From NCBI GenBank assembly GCA_035529435.1, contig DATKWS010000008.1, positions 1 to 7,061 on the forward strand: a stretch of DNA of 7,061 nt, written 5' to 3'. Positions 1 to 6,116 of this stretch are shown here, piece by piece. The notes under the pieces are model-generated. The model saw only the letters and a list, made by a program, of their open reading frames with translations. It was not told the origin of the DNA and searched no databases. Origin of the DNA: DATKWS01 sp035529435 (GTDB taxonomy: Bacteria > Krumholzibacteriota > Krumholzibacteriia > Krumholzibacteriales > Krumholzibacteriaceae). Position 1 is the stretch's first letter, and the number at the start of each line of letters is the position of its first letter. The translations under genes were made by a program, and so were the position numbers.

Positions 1-360
1 GGAGCGGGATTCCGGTATGAAACGATGTACCGGAATCACTACCACCATCCGCTCCACGTCGCCACGCATGATTCTGTCAGGAGAACGCTCAGTATCGGCC
101 AGCACTACGCGGATATCTCGGTAACTCCGGAGCCGGGATTCAGCGAGCGGCTCCTCGGATCATTCATCGATCATCTCTCCCAGGCGACCGCTGCCGGCGG
201 GATCTTCGTTCCGGTTCTCCACCCGCTCTACTTCGATCTCGCCCACTACCTCCGCAGCCCCGCCAATCTGCTGCGCCTCATCGCGTTCATGCCGAAATTC
301 ATCTCGGCACTCGCGCACATGCGCGGCGGCGATTTCTATTACGACGACCGCCGGAGATAG
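1..360 (+). CDS. C-terminal part of a possible polysaccharide deacetylase-like protein (5' truncated by window)
   Basis: The reading frame is open from base 1 to a TAG at 358-360, so only the last 119 codons are visible and the real start lies upstream. An ATG at 25 is in frame but is probably internal. Seen: an aromatic and His-rich stretch near the start (GFRYETMYRNHYHHPL), then GGIFVPVLHPLYFDL about two thirds along, then a hydrophobic helix and a basic C-terminus. The small beta strand running into a His-Pro pair, followed by a long helix, recalls the end of NodB-type polysaccharide deacetylase domains, where a late His lies near the active site. That family link is inference from a short fragment without the diagnostic N-terminal metal-binding motifs. 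No signal peptide or membrane segment can be judged. The gene ends 29 bases before the convergent ornithine aminotransferase gene, so it is not part of that operon. Confidence 0.6.
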   Translation, partial: GAGFRYETMYRNHYHHPLHVATHDSVRRTLSIGQHYADISVTPEPGFSERLLGSFIDHLSQATAAGGIFVPVLHPLYFDLAHYLRSPANLLRLIAFMPKFISALAHMRGGDFYYDDRRR

Positions 361-363
361 CAC

Positions 364-380
364 GGCGCCGGAATCCGGCC
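364..380. terminator. Small GC-rich hairpin between convergent genes, weak terminator candidate
   Basis: In the 29-base gap between two convergent genes, GCCGGA at 367-372 and TCCGGC at 374-379 are inverted around A373. With a realistic loop the stem is GCCG/CGGC with a five-base loop. No T run follows on either strand, so it is not a good intrinsic terminator. It is listed because this is the only place where both transcripts could end without running into the opposite gene. Confidence 0.25.
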
Positions 381-389
381 GTACTTCTC

Positions 390-1592
390 CTAGAGTACCT
401 GCGCGATCCGCTCCAGGAGCCAGTCTATCTCTTCCTCGGTGATGACGAGCGGCGGCGCGAAACGGATCGTCTGCCCGTGCGTGTCCTTGGCGAGAACGCC
501 GAGCTCCATCAAGCGTTCGCACGACTCGCGCGCCGTGCCGGCATTCTTCTTCAGCTCGATCGCATTCAGCAGACCCTTGCCGCGGACATCGATCACCTTG
601 TCGGTTGCAATCCCGCGGAGGCCCTTCCGAAACCGTTCCCCGAGGGCTTGTGCCCGTTCGTCGAGCTTTTCATCCACCAGCACGTCGAGCGCCGCCGTCC
701 CGATCGCGCAGGCGAGCGGGTTGCCGCCGTACGTGCTGCCGTGGGTTCCCGGGGTGATCACCGACATGATCTCCCCGGAAGAGATCGCCGCCGACACCGG
801 ATAGACACCACCGCTCAGCGCCTTGCCCACCGTCAGGATATCGGGTTTCGCCCCCTCGTGCATCCAGGCGAACATCTTCCCCGTGCGGCAGAAGCCCGTC
901 TGGATTTCATCGAGGATCAGGAGGATCCCGTGCTTGGTGCATATCTCGCGCACCGCGCGGAGATACCCCTCTCTCGGCACCTTCACGCCGGCCTCCCCCT
1001 GAATCGGCTCGACGAGGAAGGCAACGGTGTTTTTCGTGATCGCCTTCTCGAGGGCCGCGGTATCGTCGTACGGGATACAGGTGAATCCGCTACAGAAGGG
1101 GCCGAAACCGGTATTGGCATCGGGATCGGTGGAGAACCCGACGATCGTCGTCGTGCGCCCGTGAAAATTTTCGCAGCACGCGATGATCTGGGCCTTGTTT
1201 TTCCCGACGCCCTTCTTCTCGTATCCCCACTTGCGGGCAACCTTGATGGCGCTCTCGACCGCCTCGGCGCCGGTGTTCATCGGAAGCGCCATTTCCATGC
1301 CGGCGAGCTCCGAGAGCTTCTTCATGAATGCACCGAGCTGATCGTTGTGAAAGGCCCTGCTCGTCAGGGTGAGCTTTTCCGCCTGCTCGTACATCGCCTT
1401 CATAATCCTCGGATGCCGGTGCCCCTGGTTGACGGCGCTGTACGCGGACAGACAGTCGAGGTACTTCTTTCCCTCGACGTCCCATAACCAAACCCCCTCG
1501 GCCCGGTTAATGACCACCGGGATCGGGTGGTACCCGTGCGCCGTGTACGTGTTCTCGAGATCGATGTAGTACTGTGCATTCTTCTCAGACAT
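390..1592 (-). CDS. rocD: Ornithine aminotransferase (ornithine-oxo-acid transaminase)
   Basis: This is a class III PLP-dependent aminotransferase of 400 aa. It converts L-ornithine and 2-oxoglutarate to glutamate-5-semialdehyde and glutamate in the cytoplasm. Seen: NTGAEA at 106-111, which holds the PLP phosphate; FHGRT at 143-147; EPIQGE at 195-200; the cofactor Asp228 in LDEIQTG; Schiff-base Lys257 in GKALSGG; and HGSTYGGNP near 284-292. Residues that set ornithine preference in human OAT (Tyr55, Tyr85, Arg180, Glu235) align by motif and spacing with Tyr21, Tyr51, Arg146 and Glu200. This argues against acetylornithine, GABA or lysine 6-aminotransferases of the same fold. The ATG at 1592 follows GAGGA with a 6-base gap, and length is normal for the family. 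It is the third gene of the operon, 57 bases after saccharopine dehydrogenase. The substrate in this organism is inferred; a role on a lysine-derived semialdehyde cannot be excluded. Confidence 0.93.
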   Translation of the reverse strand: MSEKNAQYYIDLENTYTAHGYHPIPVVINRAEGVWLWDVEGKKYLDCLSAYSAVNQGHRHPRIMKAMYEQAEKLTLTSRAFHNDQLGAFMKKLSELAGMEMALPMNTGAEAVESAIKVARKWGYEKKGVGKNKAQIIACCENFHGRTTTIVGFSTDPDANTGFGPFCSGFTCIPYDDTAALEKAITKNTVAFLVEPIQGEAGVKVPREGYLRAVREICTKHGILLILDEIQTGFCRTGKMFAWMHEGAKPDILTVGKALSGGVYPVSAAISSGEIMSVITPGTHGSTYGGNPLACAIGTAALDVLVDEKLDERAQALGERFRKGLRGIATDKVIDVRGKGLLNAIELKKNAGTARESCERLMELGVLAKDTHGQTIRFAPPLVITEEEIDWLLERIAQVL

Positions 1593-1649
1593 ACTGCATC
1601 CTCAGCTTTCTCCCTGTGACATCGCTCTTTTCGGCACAAACATCCCGAA

Positions 1650-2975
1650 TTACACCTTGTTTTTCCGTTCGATGAACTTAATACCCATTCCCTCCAGTTC
1701 GTCGAGGATCGGATCGTAGATCTCCGGGGTGACGGGAATATGGCAGCCGGTAAGAGCGATCTTGCCGTTCAGTATCATCTTCACCGCGATAGCGGCGGGA
1801 AGGGCCACGGTCCGGGCCACCGATGTATCCCCGTCGGGTATCCCGTAATCGACCAGTGTCGATGTGAGGAGCTCCCTGCCGCCTCCGGAGAATTCCGCGA
1901 GGAATTCGTGGTGCATGACGATCATGTCCCGGTCTCCCGGCGCCATCGACATCTTCTCGAGCGTCAAGACGTTCATGTAGTCGAGCGGGTTGTTCCTGTC
2001 GCCGGGTAGCGGCCTGTTCGAGAAAAGCCCGAGCCACTCGAGACGCTTGATGACGGTCGCAAAGGTATCGATCCCGAGGAACTCGGCCGTCGCCGCGGCG
2101 AGATCGTCATCGGCGCCGGCGCCGATGAGGTGACGCGTCATATCGCCGTATGTCTTTCCCTTGAAATTCTTCACCGGCTCCTCCGTCAGCCAGCCCAGCG
2201 CGACGATTCGCCGCATCGTCTCGCACCATCCCGTCATTCTGAGGGTCCCGCGGTACACGGTTCCGGCATCTGTGAGACCGTAGATTTCTTTGTACGGCAC
2301 CGAATTTCTGTTCGGATAGTTCTCGAATGAACCGGCGTCCGGAACATCGACGATGTAGTAGTTCTCGAACAGCCGCTCGCCGGGCACATCGACCTCCGTG
2401 CCGTCCTCGAGCCACTTGGCGGAATTCCTCGAGGCGAGAAGCACGCCGCGCGGCGACCACGAGAATTTGTACCCGAACGGGTTCGTGTTTGCCTCGTGGG
2501 CGGGAAGAGCGCCCGTCGAAGAACGGAAGCTCACGACCGTGCCGCCGCGCCTGCCGACGTCGTGGATGATCCGCATGGCGGACATGTGATCGATGCCGGG
2601 ATCGAGCCCGCACTCGTTGAGGAGCATTACACCGGTCTTTTTCGCCTTTCCGTCGAGCGCGCGCATTCCGTCGCTGACGTACGATGTCGTCACGAGGTGC
2701 TTCTTGTGAGTGATACAGAACTCGGCCACCGCTACGTGATAGGTGTACGGGAGAAGGCTGACGACGAGATCGGCGTTCCGCACTTCCTCCTCGACGGCTT
2801 TCATATCCTTGACATCCAGCGACTTGGCGATACCCCGCGGATGTCCCGCGATCATCCTCTCCGCCTTGCTGATCGTCCGGGTTGCGATCACGACGGTGAC
2901 GTCGGGCTGATCCAGCAGGTACCGCACAATCGGCCGGGCGACCATGCCCGCTCCGAATACGACGACTGTTGCCAT
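1650..2975 (-). CDS. Saccharopine dehydrogenase (L-glutamate-forming), LYS9-like stand-alone enzyme
   Basis: This 441-aa cytoplasmic dehydrogenase interconverts saccharopine with 2-aminoadipate-6-semialdehyde plus glutamate. Seen: an N-terminal Rossmann motif, VVVFGAGMVA at 4-13. Arg33 in ATRTISKAE follows the second beta strand, where a 2'-phosphate of NADP would sit. The family signature ECGLDPGIDHM is at 121-131, STGALPAHEANTNPFGYKF at 153-171, then WSPRGVLLASRN, then RGTLRMTGWCE at 242-252 and SVARTVALPAAIAVKMI at 385-401. These motifs match the fungal Lys9 and plant/animal SDH type, not the lysine-forming enzyme. Length is close to yeast Lys9. The ATG at 2975 is preceded by GGAGGT at 2989-2984. 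That site overlaps the end of the reductase gene, whose TAG at 2984-2982 lies inside the spacer, so translational coupling is likely. NADP preference is inference from a single residue. Confidence 0.92.
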   Translation of the reverse strand: MATVVVFGAGMVARPIVRYLLDQPDVTVVIATRTISKAERMIAGHPRGIAKSLDVKDMKAVEEEVRNADLVVSLLPYTYHVAVAEFCITHKKHLVTTSYVSDGMRALDGKAKKTGVMLLNECGLDPGIDHMSAMRIIHDVGRRGGTVVSFRSSTGALPAHEANTNPFGYKFSWSPRGVLLASRNSAKWLEDGTEVDVPGERLFENYYIVDVPDAGSFENYPNRNSVPYKEIYGLTDAGTVYRGTLRMTGWCETMRRIVALGWLTEEPVKNFKGKTYGDMTRHLIGAGADDDLAAATAEFLGIDTFATVIKRLEWLGLFSNRPLPGDRNNPLDYMNVLTLEKMSMAPGDRDMIVMHHEFLAEFSGGGRELLTSTLVDYGIPDGDTSVARTVALPAAIAVKMILNGKIALTGCHIPVTPEIYDPILDELEGMGIKFIERKNKV

Positions 2976-2981
2976 ACCAAT

Positions 2982-4295
2982 CTACCTCCGTTTCTCGGTT
3001 ACAAACTGTGTCATGTATCGATACTCGGGGGTCAATTCCCCGTGGTGCAGAATCACCGCCCGCTTGACCGGCCCGGGCAGATCGAGCTGCTCGAACGATA
3101 CACCATAATCCGCACGCGCGATCTCCGGTATGTACTCCCTCAGAACCCCGCTGAAATAGATCGAGGAATCGCGTGGGATCTCGGACGGCAGGATATCCAC
3201 CGCCATGATGACCGGTCCGTCACCCTCGATCCCCTCCCGGATCGTCCCGGTCGCGGGCTCGTAGACGTAGTTGGGATCACCCGGCTCCGCCGGTCTGACG
3301 GTTGCCTCGACGGAACCCTCGACGTCGCAGCTGATGTCGCCGATCACCTTGAGCCGCAACCCTTTCCAGTGCTCCTTCAGGTACTGCTTGGTAACGAGCC
3401 GGGGATAATCCTCCGTCCAGAAGATACAGTTGACGAGCATCGACAGGTGCGGCAGGTAATCCTCGAACCGTCCCGCATATTTCTCGGGATGATCGTAGTA
3501 GTCCTGTAACTCGAACGTGCCCCCGGGCGAGGCGGGCACGACCAGGTCCTCTTCCTTGAATACGGTCTTGAAAATGGTTGTCCCCGCTCCCGCCGTCTCC
3601 CGCGTAACGCCCGCCAGCTCGCCCGGCGTCACCTCCGTCACCGGTAGTATATCGAGCATCTCCTGCGCACCGATCGAGACGTTCCCGTACCCCGTGATCC
3701 CGACGGTGACCGGGGTAATCTCCCCGGGGAGGCCGCCGGCGCGTATCCAGTGCCCCAGCATCTCGAGCGCGGCCTTGATCTCCGCAAGCGATCCGTACAT
3801 CAGGGGCCTTCTGATCGCGGAGAAGGGATTGCGCACACCCTCGAACTCGAGCCGCTGCCCGAACGCGACCAGTGTCTCGACCATACCGGCGATACCGGCC
3901 TGCCTGCCGAAGAATATCAGGCGCCTGTTTTTCTCGTCCACGACCCGTTCGTAGTCGATCAGCGTGCAGCCGAGTTCCATCATGCGTCTCAGCATCGGCA
4001 TGTTGTACTCCTGCCCCTTGATCACGTGCGAGAAGAATACATACACACCGTGCCTGCGGAACAGGTCCTTGGGAATCTCCTTAATGCCGACTATCACCTT
4101 GCATTTCGAGAGATCTTCGCTGACAACAGCGCCGGCCGCCTCGTACTCGCTCTCATGGAAGACACGGATATCCGACGGTTGTACCGTGACGGTAAGACCC
4201 TCGCGTACAAAGCCGCGGATATGATCGGGAATGAGCGGCGCCCTCCGCTCCCATTCATTCTTATCCTCTCTCCTGATACCGATACAATCAGCCAT
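2982..4295 (-). CDS. Lysine-ketoglutarate reductase (saccharopine-forming), stand-alone form
   Basis: This 437-aa protein matches the N-terminal half of plant/animal LKR-SDH (AASS) and, more distantly, yeast Lys1, in the alanine dehydrogenase/transhydrogenase superfamily. It condenses lysine and 2-oxoglutarate to saccharopine using a nicotinamide cofactor. Seen: N-terminal RREDKNEWERRAPL at 8-21; IKEIP with Lys72 and FFSHVIKGQ with His90, matching by motif the yeast Lys1 catalytic pair Lys77/His96; dinucleotide motif GITGYGNVSIGAQE at 199-212; and DISCDVEGSVE at 320-330, an LKR-type signature. The frame also has a TTG six bases upstream at 4301. GGAGG at 4308-4304 sits 8 bases before the ATG at 4295 but only 2 before the TTG, so the ATG is chosen. 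It is first in the operon, ending 6 bases before saccharopine dehydrogenase. Whether it runs toward breakdown or synthesis cannot be read from the sequence. Confidence 0.91.
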   Translation of the reverse strand: MADCIGIRREDKNEWERRAPLIPDHIRGFVREGLTVTVQPSDIRVFHESEYEAAGAVVSEDLSKCKVIVGIKEIPKDLFRRHGVYVFFSHVIKGQEYNMPMLRRMMELGCTLIDYERVVDEKNRRLIFFGRQAGIAGMVETLVAFGQRLEFEGVRNPFSAIRRPLMYGSLAEIKAALEMLGHWIRAGGLPGEITPVTVGITGYGNVSIGAQEMLDILPVTEVTPGELAGVTRETAGAGTTIFKTVFKEEDLVVPASPGGTFELQDYYDHPEKYAGRFEDYLPHLSMLVNCIFWTEDYPRLVTKQYLKEHWKGLRLKVIGDISCDVEGSVEATVRPAEPGDPNYVYEPATGTIREGIEGDGPVIMAVDILPSEIPRDSSIYFSGVLREYIPEIARADYGVSFEQLDLPGPVKRAVILHHGELTPEYRYMTQFVTEKRR

Positions 4296-4350
4296 GCACA
4301 AATCCTCCCCGGCTCACAGTGAAACTTGTGCCGCGCACGCTTGCAGATAA

Positions 4351-4376
4351 AGTTGCAACTACATATAATAACTATA
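4351..4376 (-). promoter_or_regulatory. Palindromic operator candidate next to a proximal -10-like region upstream of the lysine operon
   Basis: AGTTGCAACT at 4351-4360 is a perfect 10-bp palindrome about 55 bases upstream of the reductase ATG. Immediately beyond it, reading the minus strand, lie AT-rich -10-like hexamers TATAGT (4376-4371) and TATTAT (4370-4365), in a segment clearly more AT-rich than the genes. If TATTAT is a -10, transcription would start near 4358, inside the palindrome, a classic repressor position. No good -35 is seen at the right distance, so the promoter part is weak. A second TTGCA at 4341-4345 repeats half of the palindrome 12 bases away. The regulator is unknown. 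Confidence 0.35.
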
Positions 4377-4473
4377 AATAAATCCTGGCTGCTCGCCACG
4401 ATTTTCCAGGCTGCGCTCCATGCGAACCTCGGTGACCGACAGCACTACCGGTTACGGTATAAGGTTAATCACA

Positions 4474-4501
4474 ATATTATAGCTATTACGAAATTAGTCA
4501 A
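4474..4501 (-). promoter_or_regulatory. Candidate sigma-70-type promoter for the lysine-ornithine operon
   Basis: On the minus strand TTGACT (4501-4496) is followed after 16 bases by TAATAT (4479-4474). The consensus hexamer TATAAT also occurs at 4481-4476 but at a 14-base spacing, which is too short. Transcription would start near 4467 and give a leader of roughly 170 bases before the reductase ATG. I see no lysine-riboswitch (L-box) pattern in that leader. The AT-rich setting in otherwise GC-rich DNA supports a control region. Confidence 0.4.
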
Positions 4502-4541
4502 GGTACGAAACGGCATTATACCCGTCGCGTAAGGACGGAGT

Positions 4542-4641
4542 ATCACCGCCGCACCCCGCTCATCGCCCACCCGGTTCGAAGCTCCATGATACCGGGCGAC
4601 CATGCGTGGCGGCGGCCTATTCCGGTTGACTCGGCGGTGAT
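4542..4641. repeat. Widely spaced 10-bp inverted repeat in the divergent control region
   Basis: ATCACCGCCG at 4542-4551 and CGGCGGTGAT at 4632-4641 are exact inverted copies separated by 80 bases. Between them are a second inverted pair, CCCGGT (4570-4575) and ACCGGG (4591-4596), and a small CCA-TGCG-TGG hairpin near 4600-4609. The right arm falls within the spacer of the methyltransferase promoter candidate; the left arm lies about 40 bases upstream of the operon -35 element. Both arms are exact in the sequence. Their role, whether paired operators, a cruciform, or chance in GC-rich DNA, is inference. Confidence 0.4.
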
Positions 4642-4654
4642 CATTCGGTATCTT
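4626..4654 (+). promoter_or_regulatory. Candidate sigma-70-type promoter for the methyltransferase gene
   Basis: TTGACT at 4626-4631 is followed after 17 bases by TATCTT at 4649-4654. Initiation would fall near 4661, about 45 bases before the methyltransferase ATG. A better-looking TATACT at 4656-4661 has no matching -35 at a standard distance. This promoter points away from the lysine operon promoter, so 4302-4706 is a shared divergent control region. Confidence 0.35.
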
Positions 4655-4706
4655 CTATACTTGTTTCTGAACAGCAATTTCGTTGTACACCAACTAATTA
4701 CGTAAT

Positions 4707-5498
4707 ATGAAGATGCGATACACGCAACGGCGTGACCTGATAATCGGAAAAGTGCAACCGACCTTCCACATCAACAAGAGACACAATGAATTCCGCCGCA
4801 GGGTGGACCTCTACAATCGGGACATCAACCGCTACCAGATGGATCTCGAATTGCTCTGCAGCCTGCTCGACATCAGGAGGGGGATGAAAATACTCGAGAT
4901 CGGCGGGGGCGTCGGAATCACGTCACTCGAACTGGCGAACCTGGGGGCCACGTGCTACGACCTCGATATCTGCCCAGGCAATGCGGAATTCGTGACGCAC
5001 ATCGCCGCCTTTCACCGGCTCGACATACACGCCCTGCGCGGCGATACGTGTCATCTTCCGTTTTCCGACAACTCCTTCGACGCGCTGTATTCAAAAGACA
5101 CCTTCGAGCACATCTGGGACGTCGACCTCGCGCTGCGGGAACAGCTCCGCGTACTGAAGAGGGGCGGAAGGCTCTGCATACTCGTCGGTAATCTGCTCAA
5201 CCCGAGGACCTTCTCCGAGCTGTTTTTCAAGAAATTGCTCGCGTCGGGCGGGCGGAACGGCGGGTTCAAATGGCTGTTCACCAAGAGCCGGTCGTACGGC
5301 GACTTCGGCATCGGGTGGCACGGCAAGGACGAGGATATAAAATCGATATGGTGGTGGAAACGCACGCTCGCCTCGACACCGGGGCTGCGGATCACGGAGC
5401 TGACGACCACACGCGCCTACAAACACCCGGATAGACTGCTGTATAGATTGCTGCGGCCGTTCGTCGGCGGCCACGTCATCTGTGCGGTGAAAGAGTAG
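4707..5498 (+). CDS. Class I SAM-dependent methyltransferase (Methyltransf_11 type)
   Basis: This 263-aa protein has the core of a class I methyltransferase. Motif I, ILEIGGGVG, is at 62-70; acidic Asp85/Asp87 follow the second strand; GDTCHLPFSDNSFDAL is at 112-127 (motif II region, a typical Methyltransf_11 pattern); SKDTFEHI is at 129-136; and LKRGGRL is at 150-156 (motif III). There is no signal peptide or membrane helix, so it is cytoplasmic. The C-terminal third contains IWWWKRT at 214-220 and many aromatic and basic residues. The substrate is not identifiable; such enzymes act on lipids, quinones, sugars or small molecules. The start is uncertain: an in-frame stop is at 4695, then ATGs occur at 4707 and 4713, and neither has a clear Shine-Dalgarno site. 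The gene is followed after 32 bases by the zinc-ribbon gene on the same strand, so the two are probably co-transcribed. Confidence 0.85.
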   Translation: MKMRYTQRRDLIIGKVQPTFHINKRHNEFRRRVDLYNRDINRYQMDLELLCSLLDIRRGMKILEIGGGVGITSLELANLGATCYDLDICPGNAEFVTHIAAFHRLDIHALRGDTCHLPFSDNSFDALYSKDTFEHIWDVDLALREQLRVLKRGGRLCILVGNLLNPRTFSELFFKKLLASGGRNGGFKWLFTKSRSYGDFGIGWHGKDEDIKSIWWWKRTLASTPGLRITELTTTRAYKHPDRLLYRLLRPFVGGHVICAVKE

Positions 5499-5533
5499 AC
5501 ATTTGATCGAAACCAAACGGGAAAGGGTTCATG

Positions 5534-5782
5534 ATGTCCACATACCACTACTCCTGTGAAAAATGCGGCCACGAATTCGAGATCGAACAGCGCATAACCG
5601 ATCCGCCTCGCAAACGCTGTCCCGTTTGCCGCGGAGACATCTACCGGGTCATCCACCCGGTCGGCCACATCCTGAAGGGGAGTGGATTCTACCGAACCGA
5701 TCACCGGAGCGCCGATTTCAAGAAGAAGCAGGAGGCCGAGAAGGGGACAGCCAGCCCGGAGAAATCCAAGGACAAGGAATAG
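5534..5782 (+). CDS. FmdB-family small zinc-ribbon protein
   Basis: This 82-aa protein starts with the FmdB/CxxC zinc-ribbon pattern: MSTYHYSCEKCGHEFE, then a Cys pair in RCPVCRG. The four cysteines (8, 11, 29, 32) form a treble-clef or ribbon site. Further on is GSGFYRTDHR, the other hallmark of the family, and then a charged Lys/Glu-rich tail without predicted fold. The family is named for a putative regulator of formamidase, but its molecular role is largely undefined; DNA, RNA or protein binding is possible. Two adjacent ATGs exist at 5531 and 5534. The second is chosen because it gives the usual M-x-x-Y-x-Y-x-C start and places AGGG (5524-5527) 6 bases upstream. The gene is probably in an operon with the upstream methyltransferase. 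No terminator with a T run is seen on the plus strand after it. Confidence 0.85.
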   Translation: MSTYHYSCEKCGHEFEIEQRITDPPRKRCPVCRGDIYRVIHPVGHILKGSGFYRTDHRSADFKKKQEAEKGTASPEKSKDKE

Positions 5783-5817
5783 AAACAACCGTATCTTCCG
5801 GATAACTGCGGCGCACG

Positions 5818-5851
5818 AAAAAGATGGCGGCCACTCGTGGAATGGCCGCCA
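5818..5851 (-). terminator. Intrinsic terminator for minus-strand transcript
   Basis: TGGCGGCCA at 5825-5833 and TGGCCGCCA at 5843-5851 form a perfect 9-bp GC-rich stem with a 9-base loop. Read on the minus strand, the stem is followed directly by TCTTTTT (5824-5818). Read on the plus strand there is no T run after the stem, so it mainly stops leftward transcription. Its likely customer is the transcript of the secreted-protein gene, whose stop codon is about 265 bases upstream of it. Confidence 0.75.
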
Positions 5852-6116
5852 CGAACGCAATCTCACTTCATCGATCTCCGGCCGCTCCGTGCGCGCCTCC
5901 CGCGCGCACCGTCCCCCACGTCACGATGCACCCGCGGGCAGAGTGGATGAGGGACTCGGGGAAACAACCGGTACCGTACCGATTTGCCAGGAACCCAGTG
6001 TCAGGAGTCATTGGGAACTGTTCGGGAAGACCGGTATCCGTATCCTCGCTTCCCCTTGTCCCTCCATCCTGCGTGAGGTGCTCACCCCACTTCACGCTCC
6101 CGTAATCCGCGTTTCC
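5852..6116. other. Gene-poor interval with several hairpins; long 3' leader to the terminator or an undetected small RNA
   Basis: No open frame here has a convincing start, ribosome-binding site or recognisable product. Visible structures are an 8-bp perfect stem GTGCGCGC/GCGCGCAC at 5889-5896 and 5902-5909 with a five-base loop, a 13-bp palindrome CGGTACCGTACCG at 5969-5981, and a stem CCCAGTG/CATTGGG (one G-U pair in the plus-strand RNA) at 5994-6000 and 6009-6015. The interval lies between the secreted-protein stop codon and the minus-strand terminator, so it would be transcribed as a long 3' untranslated region on that strand. It does not match tmRNA, RNase P RNA or signal recognition particle RNA signatures by eye. 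Confidence 0.4.

Noticed and set aside
477..1487. 336-codon plus-strand open frame opposite the ornithine aminotransferase
   Set aside because: It is antisense to a gene with complete family motifs. Its Arg/His/Asp-rich composition is typical of a GC-rich shadow frame, and no family motif is visible.
2496..3509. 337-codon plus-strand open frame across the saccharopine dehydrogenase and reductase genes
   Set aside because: It spans the junction of two well supported minus-strand genes in antisense and shows no recognisable domain.
4296..4301. TTG start for the lysine-ketoglutarate reductase at 4301
   Set aside because: The Shine-Dalgarno site would be only 2 bases from the TTG but is 8 bases from the ATG at 4295.
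4302..4467. Lysine riboswitch upstream of the operon
   Set aside because: The expected long multi-helix L-box pattern was not found by eye. A covariance-model search would be decisive.
4326..4532. 68-codon plus-strand open frame in the divergent control region
   Set aside because: It lies over AT-rich promoter elements and has no ribosome-binding site or similarity to any family I know.
5868..6095. 75-codon minus-strand open frame with GTG start
   Set aside because: GGGAG sits only one base from the GTG, codon choice is unlike the neighbours, and no motif is visible. It is kept only as a possible part of a non-coding transcript.
5824..6105. 93-codon plus-strand open frame in the gene-poor interval
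   Set aside because: Its first codons are the terminator hairpin itself, no ribosome-binding site is present, and composition is not protein-like.
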